DNA of 64,000 bases. Origin: Synechococcus sp. RS9916 (GTDB lineage Bacteria > Cyanobacteriota > Cyanobacteriia > PCC-6307 > Cyanobiaceae). The notes beneath the pieces were generated by a model. It made no database searches and was not told where the DNA came from. It saw nothing but the letters and a program-made list of their open reading frames with translations. The stretch is taken from assembly GCF_000153825.1 (NCBI RefSeq), contig NZ_DS022299.1:1080869-1144868 (forward strand), in the 5' to 3' direction. A program made the translations under genes and the position numbers. Positions 15,013 through 23,192 of the stretch are shown piece after piece. Position 1 is the stretch's first letter, and each line of letters begins with the position of its first letter.

Positions 15013-15291
15013 TCAGATGTCGTCACCACCAGAACTAGCGCTGCTGATGAAGTCCTCCTTCACCGATCAGGACTATCCCCTGTGATGTCATTATTGCGAA
15101 CGTTGGCATTTTCTCTGATGACAATATTCTGATTCTTTTCAGTAGGGAGACTAGTGCTCTGGACACTACCGCCTCGCGCCATAGCAATCAACGCACCGAT
15201 AAGACCGTACTCGGTACCTGTGGATCCCCCAGAAGCATCCTTCAGCTGATCCAGGCTCAGCTCTTGGTCTTCAGTGCTTGGGGTCAGTCAT
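15013..15291 (-). pseudogene. Decayed GG-leader precursor gene
   Basis: An ATG at 15291 reads MTDPKH then stop, but one frame over the text continues TEDQELSLDQLKDASGG, a double-glycine leader. A possible core follows (STGTEYGLIGALIAMARGG). A second shift near 15060 would restore an ending SSASSGGDDI, similar to the end of the neighbouring gene. At least two frameshifts make a functional product unlikely. The related gene at 15329-15678 lies just upstream on the same strand. Confidence 0.55.
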
Positions 15292-15328
15292 CAGCTTGAA
15301 GTGGGTAGAGGGGGTAAAGCAGGTGATC

Positions 15329-15678
15329 TCAGATGTCGTCAACACCAGGATCAGCGCTGCCGAGGATGTTGTCCACTGGCTTACGAAAGCGAGGTGGCAC
15401 CTTGCATTCAATGCTGACTTGATCCTTGGGCAGAAGGGTCTCCAGGTGTATTCCAGTGTTAGCAGCTATTTCGCAGGAAACCCGGAACCATCTGGCGAGT
15501 CCATAGCCCAAGGGACACCTTGAGTGGTGACGAACTTCCGTCCACTGCCATCTAAAGGTGCTTGCTTCTTTCCTGGTTGGACATCAGGGTCGCATTCTGC
15601 TCCAGCACTAATTCCTCCACTGACCTTTTTTAATTCATCAAAAGAAAGCTCTTTGTCCTTGCCTTGCTCTTGGGACAT
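15329..15678 (-). pseudogene. GG-leader precursor gene with a frameshift
   Basis: The reading frame opens at ATG 15678 as MSQEQGKDKELSFDELKKVS, then GG, a typical double-glycine leader. It runs to a stop at 15466. From about 15490 another frame continues smoothly (SCEIAANTGIHLETLLPKDQ, then KPVDNILGSADPGVDDI). Adding one G in a GGG run joins the two frames, giving a protein of about 115 residues with Cys in the second half. The conserved promoter module lies upstream (15701-15710). It could also be a functional 70-residue product from the first frame alone. Confidence 0.55.
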
Positions 15679-15700
15679 AGCTAGCAACGGTCGCTTCAAC

Positions 15701-15710
15701 AGTAATAGCA
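15701..15710 (-). promoter_or_regulatory. Extended -10 promoter element, copy 4
   Basis: TGCTATTACT (minus strand) lies 32 bases before the ATG at 15678. The surrounding bases, from GCCGACCGC to the start codon, match the regions before the 4632 and 5374 genes, more than 10 kb away. Confidence 0.6.
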
Positions 15711-15736
15711 GCGGTCGGCAGCGTTGTCAGTTGGCA

Positions 15737-15764
15737 ATAAAAAGCCCCACCGTGTGGCGAGGCT
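15737..15764 (-). terminator. Terminator of the autotransporter-like gene
   Basis: On the minus strand an AGCCTCGCC / GGTGGGGCT imperfect stem is followed by TTTTTATT. It lies directly after the stop of the 15772 gene and before the GG-leader promoter. Confidence 0.65.
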
Positions 15765-15771
15765 GGTCACA

Positions 15772-17046
15772 TTATTCCCATCCTTCAAGCGCAACATCAA
15801 AAGTTGTATGCATGACTTCAATGCATGTGTCTGGATCTGAAGCGCAGAACTGTCCAAGTGGTCCAACAAATGGAACCTCAGTAAACTTTTTATAATTCTT
15901 GAGCCATTGGTTTTTAAGGCCTGCTTCTTCAAGAAGGTTATTAGCGCAAACCCAGTTGCCGTCAGATGCACATTTAAAAGCCATAATTTCGTACCCGACC
16001 ATTTTGACCCATTCCCCACCTGTATGAACACCCCCCACAAGTGGAGAAATTATATGATGCTTGCCCCAGCCTTCAGCTTTGCAAAGGAAAGCATCCCAAT
16101 GATGGCAGTCATGCACTCGAACGATTCGATTGTCGATGAAGTCGCTTACTGCGAATTGAACAGCACTATCGATTGACAGAGGAGCTTTTTTGCTTTGGGG
16201 AGTTCCTACTCTCAAAAATCCCAGCAAGCGACCCTCAAAAGCAGGGTCGTAAGTATATTCAACGCCCATCGAAAATGAGCCTGCAGGGTTTATCGCAATC
16301 GTGCTTTTTAGTCCTGAGCCATTGGCATATGTCAAGTCACCTTGCTGGTAGTAATAGCCAATTGATGCCGTAAGAAGTTCGTCAAAGCTGTGTTCAATAT
16401 CAATTCCATATGTATCTAATGCGCCACCACTGTAAAATAAATTCAGAACATCTTCTGTTTTTCCAACGGGAACCAAGGCATAAGGCTTGATAGCAATATT
16501 GTTGGTGACCAACTCAGCTCCAAAGGCTATTTGCTGGAAAAAGACATCTTGTGGCTGCAGAAGACTTCTCGGAGCCCAGGAATATCTAGACGGAATGCCA
16601 GTGGAGATGGGCCTGCTGTCATAGCCAGCATTAACCCCAAACAAGATGTCACCATTGTCATTAAGCCAGCGATATCCAATTCGCGATGATGTGCTAAAGG
16701 TTGTCCCTTCAACAGGAGTATTGACAATGCTGGAGGTGCTAAGAGCATCGCCAAAGTCAGCCGTTGCCAATGCATCCAGAAAGAATATAGATTTTCTTGT
16801 TGTGGAGATTGGGATAAAAACTTGTCCACCTGCTTGGTTGGGTGTTCCTGCGCCCTGAGACTTGGAAAATACATTCCATCTGAATTTAGTAGTTTTGCGA
16901 ATATCTATCGGCTCAGGTTCAGAGGCAGGTGTCGAAGTCAAATGATCATCAGGAAGCGCATCTTGCTTCAGGTCTCCTGCAAGCACTGGAGTCGATAACA
17001 GTGATGCAAAGGAAAAGAAGCAGCCAAATAGTAAATGCTTTTGCAT
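15772..17046 (-). CDS. Inverse-autotransporter-like outer-membrane barrel protein
   Basis: This 424-residue exported protein has a signal peptide (MQKHLLFGCFFSFASLLSTP, then VLAGD) and an acidic linker. Residues about 55-290 consist of repeated amphipathic beta strands with the pattern SRIGYRWLNDNGDILFGVNA, FGAELVTNNIAIKPYAL and IGYYYQQGDLTYA. This resembles the inverse-autotransporter (intimin/invasin) beta-domain found in marine Synechococcus. The C-terminal 120 residues form a Cys-containing domain (HDCHHWDAFLCKAEGW) that I do not recognise. It is likely surface-exposed; adhesion or defence is a guess. Confidence 0.65.
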   Translation of the reverse strand: MQKHLLFGCFFSFASLLSTPVLAGDLKQDALPDDHLTSTPASEPEPIDIRKTTKFRWNVFSKSQGAGTPNQAGGQVFIPISTTRKSIFFLDALATADFGDALSTSSIVNTPVEGTTFSTSSRIGYRWLNDNGDILFGVNAGYDSRPISTGIPSRYSWAPRSLLQPQDVFFQQIAFGAELVTNNIAIKPYALVPVGKTEDVLNLFYSGGALDTYGIDIEHSFDELLTASIGYYYQQGDLTYANGSGLKSTIAINPAGSFSMGVEYTYDPAFEGRLLGFLRVGTPQSKKAPLSIDSAVQFAVSDFIDNRIVRVHDCHHWDAFLCKAEGWGKHHIISPLVGGVHTGGEWVKMVGYEIMAFKCASDGNWVCANNLLEEAGLKNQWLKNYKKFTEVPFVGPLGQFCASDPDTCIEVMHTTFDVALEGWE

Positions 17047-17249
17047 GCTAATCTGCCTTCGCTTAAAGACTGGCGACTTTCATCGCAGAGTCAACAATTG
17101 AGTTGTGTTCTGAAACGTTGTATCTCCTGATGTAGGAAGACCCACAGCTTCTGTTTGGATATAGCTGGATGGGTTGTTTCGATAGTCACAACAGCGATCG
17201 GAGTCAGATTGCATTTTTACGAAAATAGACTGAGGGAAAGGGAGGATTT

Positions 17250-17462
17250 ATGGCTAAGTCATCGAAGCGCAAACCAGTTAAGTCGCGTGCAATCGTCAAG
17301 TTGACTGGCAATCTTGAAGTTGCAGCAAAGAGCCCTGAGCAGAAGCTGCGTGACGCTGAGAAACGTGCTTTTGAGAAGGCACGGAAACATGCCCGTATTG
17401 CCGCCGCCAAGAAAGCTGGTTTCGAAGCAGGGTTGAAGGACGCCAAGAAAGGCAAGAAGTAA
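17250..17462 (+). CDS. Small Lys/Ala-rich basic protein
   Basis: This is a 70-residue, very basic protein (MAKSSKRKPVKSRAIVK; KLRDAEKRAFEKARKHARIA; ending KKGKK), helical and probably nucleic-acid-binding. The TAA overlaps the next ATG by one base (TAATG at 17460-17464), so both genes are translated together. A histone-like or RNA-associated role is possible from composition only. Confidence 0.5.
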   Translation: MAKSSKRKPVKSRAIVKLTGNLEVAAKSPEQKLRDAEKRAFEKARKHARIAAAKKAGFEAGLKDAKKGKK

Positions 17463-17662
17463 TGCCTTGCAAAGCCTGCGAGCAGCGCCGCCAGAAAGCG
17501 CTTGAGACGCGCCGCAAGTTCAGAGATGAAAAGGTTGCCCGTCTGACCAAGGGCTGTGATGAAGGGGATGCAGACGCCTGTCGAACCCTGCGCAGCCTGC
17601 TTGGCAGTGAGAAATACGACCGAGAGAACAGGTTCAGGTCAGAGCTGCACTGGCGCGCCTAA
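17462..17662 (+). CDS. Small basic protein with N-terminal CxxC
   Basis: This 66-residue protein starts MPCKACEQRRQKA, with a CxxC pair, then a helical basic part. The segment GCDEGDADACRTLRSLLG recurs in the truncated fragment at 14805-14894, so the family had at least two copies here. It may bind zinc through four Cys (3, 6, 32 and 39). It is coupled to the 17250 gene and ends next to the duplicated tRNA-Ala flank. Confidence 0.5.
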   Translation: MPCKACEQRRQKALETRRKFRDEKVARLTKGCDEGDADACRTLRSLLGSEKYDRENRFRSELHWRA

Positions 17663-17666
17663 TCAG

Positions 17667-17808
17667 ACTTGCTACCGCTTTTACTACCGCAAGGCTGAGC
17701 GAGCGATTTCGCGGCTGAACCCAGATACAAGAAAACCCAGTCAGCGACTGGGCTTCAAAGAATGGAGCCAAGGAGACTCGAACTCCTGACCCCCTGCATG
17801 CCATGCAG
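17667..17808 (-). repeat. tRNA-Ala 3' half and flank, partner of the 13986-14126 repeat
   Basis: This is the intact counterpart of the decayed block at 14 kb. It includes the 3' half of the functional tRNA and its terminator. Direct-repeat orientation is as expected for attachment sites. Confidence 0.7.
17732..17752 (-). terminator. Terminator of the tRNA-Ala gene
   Basis: On the minus strand a CCCAGTC / GACTGGG stem with a three-base loop is followed by TTTTC. It lies just after the tRNA 3' end. Confidence 0.65.
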
Positions 17809-17835
17809 GTGCTCTACCAGCTGAGCTATGGCCCC
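17763..17835 (-). tRNA. tRNA-Ala (anticodon GGC)
   Basis: A 73-base cloverleaf with acceptor stem GGGGCCA / TGGCTCC contains the G3:U70 pair diagnostic for alanine. It has a D-arm GCTC-AGCTGGTA-GAGC, an anticodon arm CCTGC-ATGGCAT-GCAGG and a T-arm AGGAG-TTCGAGT-CTCCT, with A73. CCA is not encoded. It marks the border between island (left) and core genes (right). Confidence 0.95.
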
Positions 17836-17915
17836 ATGATCGTCGGCAGAGCGCTCAGGCTTGGCCTTCGACGTGAGGAAGCTTACACCGGCACGGGCAG
17901 CACGCTCCTAGATCC

Positions 17916-18533
17916 TCAGACCTGGCGCCAGACCGCCACCAGCTTGCCCTGCACTTGCACCTGATCCACAGGCAACACAATCGGCTCATAGGCGGGATTA
18001 GCAGCCTCTAGGCGGATCGTGCCCTTACTGCGATGGAAGTGCTTGAGGGTGGTGCCACTCCCGGGCACCAGAGCACTCACGATGGTGCCCTCCCGCAAAC
18101 GGGAGGCCTCCAACACGGGCTCCATCAACACCACATCGCCATCGGCGATATGGGCATCGACCATCGAATCACCATTCACGGTGAGGGCGAAAAGCCCCTG
18201 AGTCTCCAAAACTGGTGCCAGGTCCAGGCGTTCCTGGACATCATCAAAGGTCTCCACAAGGCCACCAGCAGCGACAGCACCGAGCACGGGAATGCCGGAC
18301 GCCAGCCCTCCCAGCAGCTGCAACGTGCGCGCCTGGCCTTCCTGCCAGGTGATCCACCCTTTCTGCTGAAGATGGCGCAAACGGCTCTGCACCGGCGCAG
18401 GAGAGCGCAGGCCCATGGCCTGCATCATCTGCCGGATCGACGGACTGTGGTGATTGGCACCGATGTAATCCGAGAGCCAGTCGTACAGCTCCTGTTGTGC
18501 GGGCGTGAGGGGCTCAGGGGTTCCAGCAGACAC
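17916..18533 (-). CDS. lexA: LexA-family SOS repressor
   Basis: This is the SOS regulator: an N-terminal winged helix (LTPAQQELYDWLSDYI; SPSIRQMMQAMGLRS; RLRHLQQKGWI) and a C-terminal S24 autoprotease domain. The Ala-Gly cleavage site is AVAAGG. The nucleophile Ser lies in NGDSMVDAHI and the general-base Lys in GTTLKHF. I chose the GTG at 18533 (about 205 residues, normal for the family). Upstream in-frame starts exist to 18587, but they would place the LexA-box-like operator inside the coding region. The cleavage residues look intact, so RecA-stimulated self-cleavage is expected. Confidence 0.9.
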   Translation of the reverse strand: MSAGTPEPLTPAQQELYDWLSDYIGANHHSPSIRQMMQAMGLRSPAPVQSRLRHLQQKGWITWQEGQARTLQLLGGLASGIPVLGAVAAGGLVETFDDVQERLDLAPVLETQGLFALTVNGDSMVDAHIADGDVVLMEPVLEASRLREGTIVSALVPGSGTTLKHFHRSKGTIRLEAANPAYEPIVLPVDQVQVQGKLVAVWRQV

Positions 18534-18551
18534 CTGCGAAGGCTCAATCGT

Positions 18552-18567
18552 CAATACATTTGTACCT
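18552..18567 (-). promoter_or_regulatory. LexA-box-like operator
   Basis: The minus strand reads AGGTACAAATGTATTG. The core GGTACAAATGTATT matches the cyanobacterial LexA consensus RGTACNNNDGTWCB except for one base. It sits directly upstream of lexA, as expected for autoregulation. Confidence 0.6.
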
Positions 18568-18594
18568 GTGAGCCGGTGTGATGGCAAGGCCTAA

Positions 18595-19359
18595 TCAGGT
18601 TTGATTCAGCCCAAGCGACTGAAGAAAGGCCAGGCTCTGCTCACACACCAGAGGCCATTCCGCATCAGCCGTGAGACCATGGCTGCTGCGCTCAAGCCAC
18701 ACCAGCTGTTTCGTGGCCGAGGCCACCCGGCGGATCAACAGGCGCACGCCACGCTCAGTCACCACGTTGTCGCGCCGACTCGCCATCACCAACAGGGGTT
18801 GGCTGACCTCCGCCAACTGGCTGCGCACCCTGGCGATCATCTGCAACACCAAACTGCTGCAGACCACTGGATAACGGTCGTAGGACCACAACCGATCGGC
18901 AGTCGCAGGGTCGACATAACCACTGGGGGGCTTAGGTACGGACGTGACCAAGCGAGTCAGCACGGGCGCAAAGAAACGACGCCAGTCGCGGCTTCCGATC
19001 GGCGGAGAAAACAGAAGCAAACCTCGGATCTGAGGCCAGCGCACAGCGGCCTGGAGCGCCAGGATCGAGCCCATCGACAATCCACCAAGCACCACCTGCT
19101 GCCCACGGGTGAGCTCCTGCTCGATCAGCGCATCCAACTGATCAATCCACTGCTGGGGGCGCATGGGCACCAAATCGTCCAGCCGGGTGCCATGGCCCTC
19201 CAGCAGAGGCACCTCAACGCTGTAGCCGTGGGCATGGAGCGCCTCAGCCAGCAGCGTCATCTCAGCGGGCGAGCCGGTGAAACCATGCACCAGCACCACC
19301 GTGACCGGACCACCGACCATCGAGAGGGGAGCAGGGCTGGCAAGTCGACCGATCCCCAT
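18595..19359 (-). CDS. Alpha/beta hydrolase (carboxylesterase-like)
   Basis: This 254-residue serine hydrolase belongs to the esterase/monoacylglycerol-lipase type. It has the oxyanion motif VLVHGFTGS (about residue 22), the nucleophile elbow GLSMGS (about 93), Asp in SRRDNVV, and His in SSHGLTAD near the end, giving a full catalytic triad. There is no signal peptide, so it is cytosolic. It lies 18 bases after argF and just before lexA on the same strand. The substrate is unknown; lipid or small ester turnover is likely for this family. Confidence 0.8.
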   Translation of the reverse strand: MGIGRLASPAPLSMVGGPVTVVLVHGFTGSPAEMTLLAEALHAHGYSVEVPLLEGHGTRLDDLVPMRPQQWIDQLDALIEQELTRGQQVVLGGLSMGSILALQAAVRWPQIRGLLLFSPPIGSRDWRRFFAPVLTRLVTSVPKPPSGYVDPATADRLWSYDRYPVVCSSLVLQMIARVRSQLAEVSQPLLVMASRRDNVVTERGVRLLIRRVASATKQLVWLERSSHGLTADAEWPLVCEQSLAFLQSLGLNQT

Positions 19360-19377
19360 CGCTCTGTTCCCTGCCGA

Positions 19378-20334
19378 TCAGAGGCCGCCCATCAATGCAG
19401 CCAGCAGGGCCTGCTGCGCATGGAGGCGATTTTCTGCCTGATCAAAGATGCGGCTTGCTGGGCCTTCCATCACCCCGGCACTGATCTCCTCGCCGCGGTG
19501 GGCCGGCAGGCAGTGCAGCACGATCGCGCGGGAATCAGCCTCCGCCAGCAGGTCTTCGTTCAGGCAGAAGCCCTGGAAGGCCCTTTCCCGCTCAGCCTGC
19601 TCCTGCTCCTGGCCCATGGAAGCCCACACATCGGTGTACAGCGCCTGGGCTCCTCGCACAGCCGCCACTGGATCGCTGGTGACGGTGATCTGAGCACCAC
19701 CCACAGCCAATGCGCGTGCTTGGTCGAGCACCCCCGGCAAGGGCTCAAACCCATCCGGGCAGCCAATGCGCACATTCACCCCAAGCAGAGCGCCGCAGAT
19801 CATCAGCGAGTGGGCCACGTTGTTGCCATCTCCCACGTAGGCCAGGGTCTGGCCCTGCAGATCGCCAAAGGCTTCCTGCATGGTGAGGAAATCGGCCAGG
19901 GCTTGGCAGGGGTGCTCCAGATCAGTGAGGGCATTGATCACCGGAATCGAGGCCCAATGGGCATAATCCACCAGCTCTTGCTGCGCGAAGGTGCGGATCG
20001 CCAGGGCATCACAGAACCGACTCAGCACCCGAGCGGTGTCTTCCAAGGGCTCGCCGCGGCCCAGTTGGGTGACCTGAGGGTTGAGATCCACGGTCTGACC
20101 ACCCAGCCGTGCCATCGCCACCTGAAAGCTGACCCGGGTGCGGGTGGAGGCCTTGGTGAAGATCAGCCCCAGCACCCGATTGCCCAGGTCAATGCGCCGG
20201 TCCCCTGATTTCAGCTGGGCGGCCAGGGTCAACAGCGCCGCGGTCTGCTCAGCATTCGCATCCTCTGATGAGAGGAAATCCCTGCCGCTCAGAGGGGAGA
20301 GAACAGAAGCAACACCCTGAGAGGCGCTGACCAT
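19378..20334 (-). CDS. argF: Ornithine carbamoyltransferase
   Basis: This enzyme makes citrulline from ornithine and carbamoyl phosphate in arginine biosynthesis. At 318 residues the length is normal. Carbamoyl-phosphate motif STRTR is in KASTRTRVSF; HPCQALAD and the ornithine/Cys loop HCLPAHRGEE are all present. It is cytosolic and trimeric in known members. It follows the TauD-like gene by 46 bases and precedes the hydrolase, so it may share a transcript with the upstream four-gene operon, although its role is general metabolism. Confidence 0.95.
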   Translation of the reverse strand: MVSASQGVASVLSPLSGRDFLSSEDANAEQTAALLTLAAQLKSGDRRIDLGNRVLGLIFTKASTRTRVSFQVAMARLGGQTVDLNPQVTQLGRGEPLEDTARVLSRFCDALAIRTFAQQELVDYAHWASIPVINALTDLEHPCQALADFLTMQEAFGDLQGQTLAYVGDGNNVAHSLMICGALLGVNVRIGCPDGFEPLPGVLDQARALAVGGAQITVTSDPVAAVRGAQALYTDVWASMGQEQEQAERERAFQGFCLNEDLLAEADSRAIVLHCLPAHRGEEISAGVMEGPASRIFDQAENRLHAQQALLAALMGGL

Positions 20335-20380
20335 GGCGAGGCTTTCAAAGGAGCTTTATCGGGGATCAGCCCCCTTGCCG

Positions 20381-21253
20381 TCAAGGGGTTTGGTTCAACC
20401 AGAGACGAATCAGACGCCGCGGCCTGTGCGGATCGTCCTCGTAGGCCTCCCTGTCATGCACCAATTTGTGGTTGTCAATCAGCAGGATGTCGCCCTCCTG
20501 CAGCTGGAAGCTGTGGCAGAAACGGGGGTGATTGAGGGCGGCATCGAGGGCATCAAAAGCGCGCAGGTCGTTCGCGTCGAGGGGCTGCCCCAGGCGCTGA
20601 TGCCCCTTCTCAATCCAGTAGCGCATGTAGCGCAGGGTGGGGCCATCCGTGTCTGTGCTGAACACGGGGAAGCGGTTGTGGGCGATCAGAGCCAAAGGGT
20701 CCACGGCGCCGGGCGTGACCACATCACGGGCAAAGCTGCGCTGCAAGCGCTCCAGGCTTCTGGGGTCGCTCGCCTTGAGGTGGTTATGCACCGCCAGCGC
20801 CGACGCCAGACGGGACCCACCCCCCACCGGCGCCTGCTGCACGCAGGCCAAACCAACCCAGCGGGGGTGCGTTTCGAGCCGAGAGCTATCGGTGTGCATC
20901 GAGGTGGCAGCCCGCGTCTGGGAGACGGGGATGGCCTTGGTGAGATACGACTGGCCACTGTCGGTGACGTCGTAGAGCTCGCCGTAGGTGCCATCGGGAG
21001 TGCCAAGACACCGACCTAAAGCGAGATAAAGGCGACGGAACGTCGACTCCGGTTGCGGCGACAACCCACGAATCAACACCACGCCGTAGCCGTGCAACAG
21101 CTGATCCCGGGCCGGTGCGAACCAGGCCTGCAAGGCCTCGGTTGACAGCAAAGCCAGCTCTGGATCCGCCGCCACGATCCACTGCTGCGACTCCGCCAGA
21201 TCAGCGGCAAGCCAGGGCTTCAACGGGGTGTTGCTCGCAGATGCACAGTTCAT
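20381..21253 (-). CDS. TauD/TfdA-like Fe(II)/2-oxoglutarate dioxygenase
   Basis: This 290-residue oxygenase has the HxD iron motif in SMHTDSSR, a distal His in NHKLVHDREAYED, and the 2-oxoglutarate-binding Arg in RPRRLIRLWL. Family members hydroxylate or desaturate small metabolites. The start ATG overlaps the methyltransferase stop (ATGA). With the upstream diiron-type enzyme, cupin and methyltransferase it forms a pathway-like operon. The substrate is unknown; taurine use is not implied. Confidence 0.82.
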   Translation of the reverse strand: MNCASASNTPLKPWLAADLAESQQWIVAADPELALLSTEALQAWFAPARDQLLHGYGVVLIRGLSPQPESTFRRLYLALGRCLGTPDGTYGELYDVTDSGQSYLTKAIPVSQTRAATSMHTDSSRLETHPRWVGLACVQQAPVGGGSRLASALAVHNHLKASDPRSLERLQRSFARDVVTPGAVDPLALIAHNRFPVFSTDTDGPTLRYMRYWIEKGHQRLGQPLDANDLRAFDALDAALNHPRFCHSFQLQEGDILLIDNHKLVHDREAYEDDPHRPRRLIRLWLNQTP

Positions 21254-22023
21254 CGCTTCAGCTCAAAGAGCAGATGAAGCGGCATCCCTTTCAACGGCCC
21301 GAAGAAAGCGGGATCAAGCGCCAGGTGCTCTGCGGTCACCCCCAGCTCATCGAGATAGGGAAGGCTGGTCCAGCCCGCCTCTGCCACGGCCCGCAGGTAG
21401 TCGGCCATGGTTTTGTGCACGCACCGCACTGGCGTAGAACCCCCATCACGCCGCCAGATGCGCCCCTCCAACAATTGATCACTAGCCTCCAGATAGGTGT
21501 GGTCGGCCGGATCGAAAAAGAAGGGTGGCTGCTGCGGCCTCAGATAGGCCAGCGAGGGATGGGGAACGGTGAACAGGAAGCGACCTCCCGGCCGCAAGCT
21601 CTGGTGCACGTGGCGCAGCACCGCTGTCGTGGCAGACAGGGAGAGGTAATTGAACAGAAACACCGCAATCGCCAGATCGCATGGCCCGGAGGGCAACTGA
21701 TCCACCTGGGACAGATCCCCAACCCTGTAGCGCAGCGGGCCGCCCTGATCCTCTCCGCCCGCTCCGGCCTGACGCCGCGCCGCCTCCACCATCTCCCGTG
21801 ACAGATCGATCCCCTCCACACCAGCGGGACGCTGAGGCAGCAGCTGGCGGCCCATGAACCCTTCACCGCAGCCCAGGTCCCAGATGTGCAAGCCAGCCAC
21901 AGAACCCAAGCGCTCCAGCACCCGAGGGCGAGCTGTGTAGTCACTCAGCAGTACCGGCTCCTGGCGATTCCAGGTGCTGGCATGGCGGTCGTAGAGCTGC
22001 TCAGTCGACGCAGGCTTGGTCAT
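21250..22023 (-). CDS. SAM-dependent class I methyltransferase
   Basis: This 257-residue methyltransferase has the SAM-binding motif I HIWDLGCGEGFMG, an acidic loop GIDLSREMV and LAIAVFLFNYLSL as motif IV region. It most resembles UbiE/BioC-like small-molecule methyltransferases. Both ends overlap neighbours by four bases, the upstream diiron-fusion gene and the downstream TauD-like gene, so translation is coupled. It probably methylates an intermediate of the same pathway. Confidence 0.82.
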   Translation of the reverse strand: MTKPASTEQLYDRHASTWNRQEPVLLSDYTARPRVLERLGSVAGLHIWDLGCGEGFMGRQLLPQRPAGVEGIDLSREMVEAARRQAGAGGEDQGGPLRYRVGDLSQVDQLPSGPCDLAIAVFLFNYLSLSATTAVLRHVHQSLRPGGRFLFTVPHPSLAYLRPQQPPFFFDPADHTYLEASDQLLEGRIWRRDGGSTPVRCVHKTMADYLRAVAEAGWTSLPYLDELGVTAEHLALDPAFFGPLKGMPLHLLFELKR

Positions 22024-23192
22024 AACCCGGTGGTAGCAGCAAGGCCACGGGTGCGGTCTGGATCAAGGGCCCGTTGATGCAGCCAATTCCAGAAGGCATC
22101 CCGGAGGCTGAGGGCTTTCACCATGCCTTTGGCCAGATCAGCACGCCCCTGGGGATCCACGGCATAGGCGGCTGCCACCTGCTTCAGCGTGGCCTGGTGG
22201 TGGTCGTCGACGGCGGTGTGCAACGGGAAGAACACGGCATCGCGCGCTTCTATCGCACCAAGGCCATTGATCGCCGTCACGAACGGTTGGTACAGGGTTT
22301 GCACAATCGTTTCTGTGCCCAACCCCAGCGCCCCCACCGCCTCTGCCGGTGAGCCATTGGTGAGGATCGCCAGAAACATCTCCCGCCAGCACAACACCTC
22401 AATGTGGTCGTCTTGCACCGCGGTATTGGCGACCCCCAAAGCCCGACGGAAACGTTGAAACAACTCCGGGTGCGGAATCCCCACGATCCATTCGGGCTGA
22501 ATCCCGATCGCTGCTAATTCGTCGAGTTCCTCCTGCTCATACACACCACTTTCCTCAGTGAGATTCTCAAGCAGAGCCTGGCGGTGGTCCGGATCCTCCA
22601 GGCAGGAAATCAAAGCCGTGAGGTAACGGGGGAAGTGGGCGGAATAGCCGTAGTAATGGCGCGCAAAATCCTCCAGCGCAAAACGCAGGTCGGGCAAGTG
22701 GCCGGCGGCCAGAGCCTGCAGGTAGGGATGACGCACCGCCCGATGCTGAAGCGCCGCTTCAGAGAGGTCGTCGACCAGCTGGGTGCTGCTGCGCTGATCC
22801 GTTTCCGCATCACGCTGGAGGCGGTGACGCTGCAGCGAACTGAGCGCACTGATCAATTCGTTCAGCAGCAGAGGCTGATCACTGAAGGCTTGGAAACAGG
22901 GCTCCCGGTCGATGGCACGCAAGCGCACCGGTCCAGACGCCACGACCGTCGCCGTGCGCGGGCGGTTGTCGAGAAACGCCATCTCACCCACCACTTCACC
23001 GCTGGCAACAGGCACCGATGCATCACGGGTCTGAGCCAGCAGTTCTCCTTCCTCCACCACATACAGCTGGGTGGTCACCTCTCCGCGAGCCATCACCTGA
23101 TCGCCATCGGCGAACTGCTGCGTTGTTCCGATCGCGCGCAACCGCTGTTGAAGCGGCTGAGACAGGGAATCCACAAACGTTGACGGGCTCAC
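22020..23192 (-). CDS. Cyclic-nucleotide-binding domain fused to haem-oxygenase-like diiron enzyme
   Basis: This 390-residue fusion has residues about 1-120 as a cNMP-binding fold, with the phosphate-binding cassette GEVVGEMAFLDNRPRTATVV (the GE and PR-TA positions of ligand-binding members are kept). Residues about 150-370 are a helical TenA/PqqC-like (haem-oxygenase-like diiron oxidase) domain: EDFARHYYGYSAHFP, ENLTEESG, and HxxxDxxH as HTAVDDHH. That last pattern is the metal-ligand motif of this enzyme group. A nucleotide sensor attached to such an oxidase is unusual. It overlaps both the cupin and the methyltransferase genes by four bases. Confidence 0.75.
   Translation of the reverse strand: MSPSTFVDSLSQPLQQRLRAIGTTQQFADGDQVMARGEVTTQLYVVEEGELLAQTRDASVPVASGEVVGEMAFLDNRPRTATVVASGPVRLRAIDREPCFQAFSDQPLLLNELISALSSLQRHRLQRDAETDQRSSTQLVDDLSEAALQHRAVRHPYLQALAAGHLPDLRFALEDFARHYYGYSAHFPRYLTALISCLEDPDHRQALLENLTEESGVYEQEELDELAAIGIQPEWIVGIPHPELFQRFRRALGVANTAVQDDHIEVLCWREMFLAILTNGSPAEAVGALGLGTETIVQTLYQPFVTAINGLGAIEARDAVFFPLHTAVDDHHQATLKQVAAAYAVDPQGRADLAKGMVKALSLRDAFWNWLHQRALDPDRTRGLAATTGL

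Noticed and set aside
18601-20208. 535-codon plus-strand frame opposite the hydrolase and argF
   Set aside because: It is the antisense of two well-identified genes and has the His/Gln/Arg-rich composition of a high-GC shadow frame.
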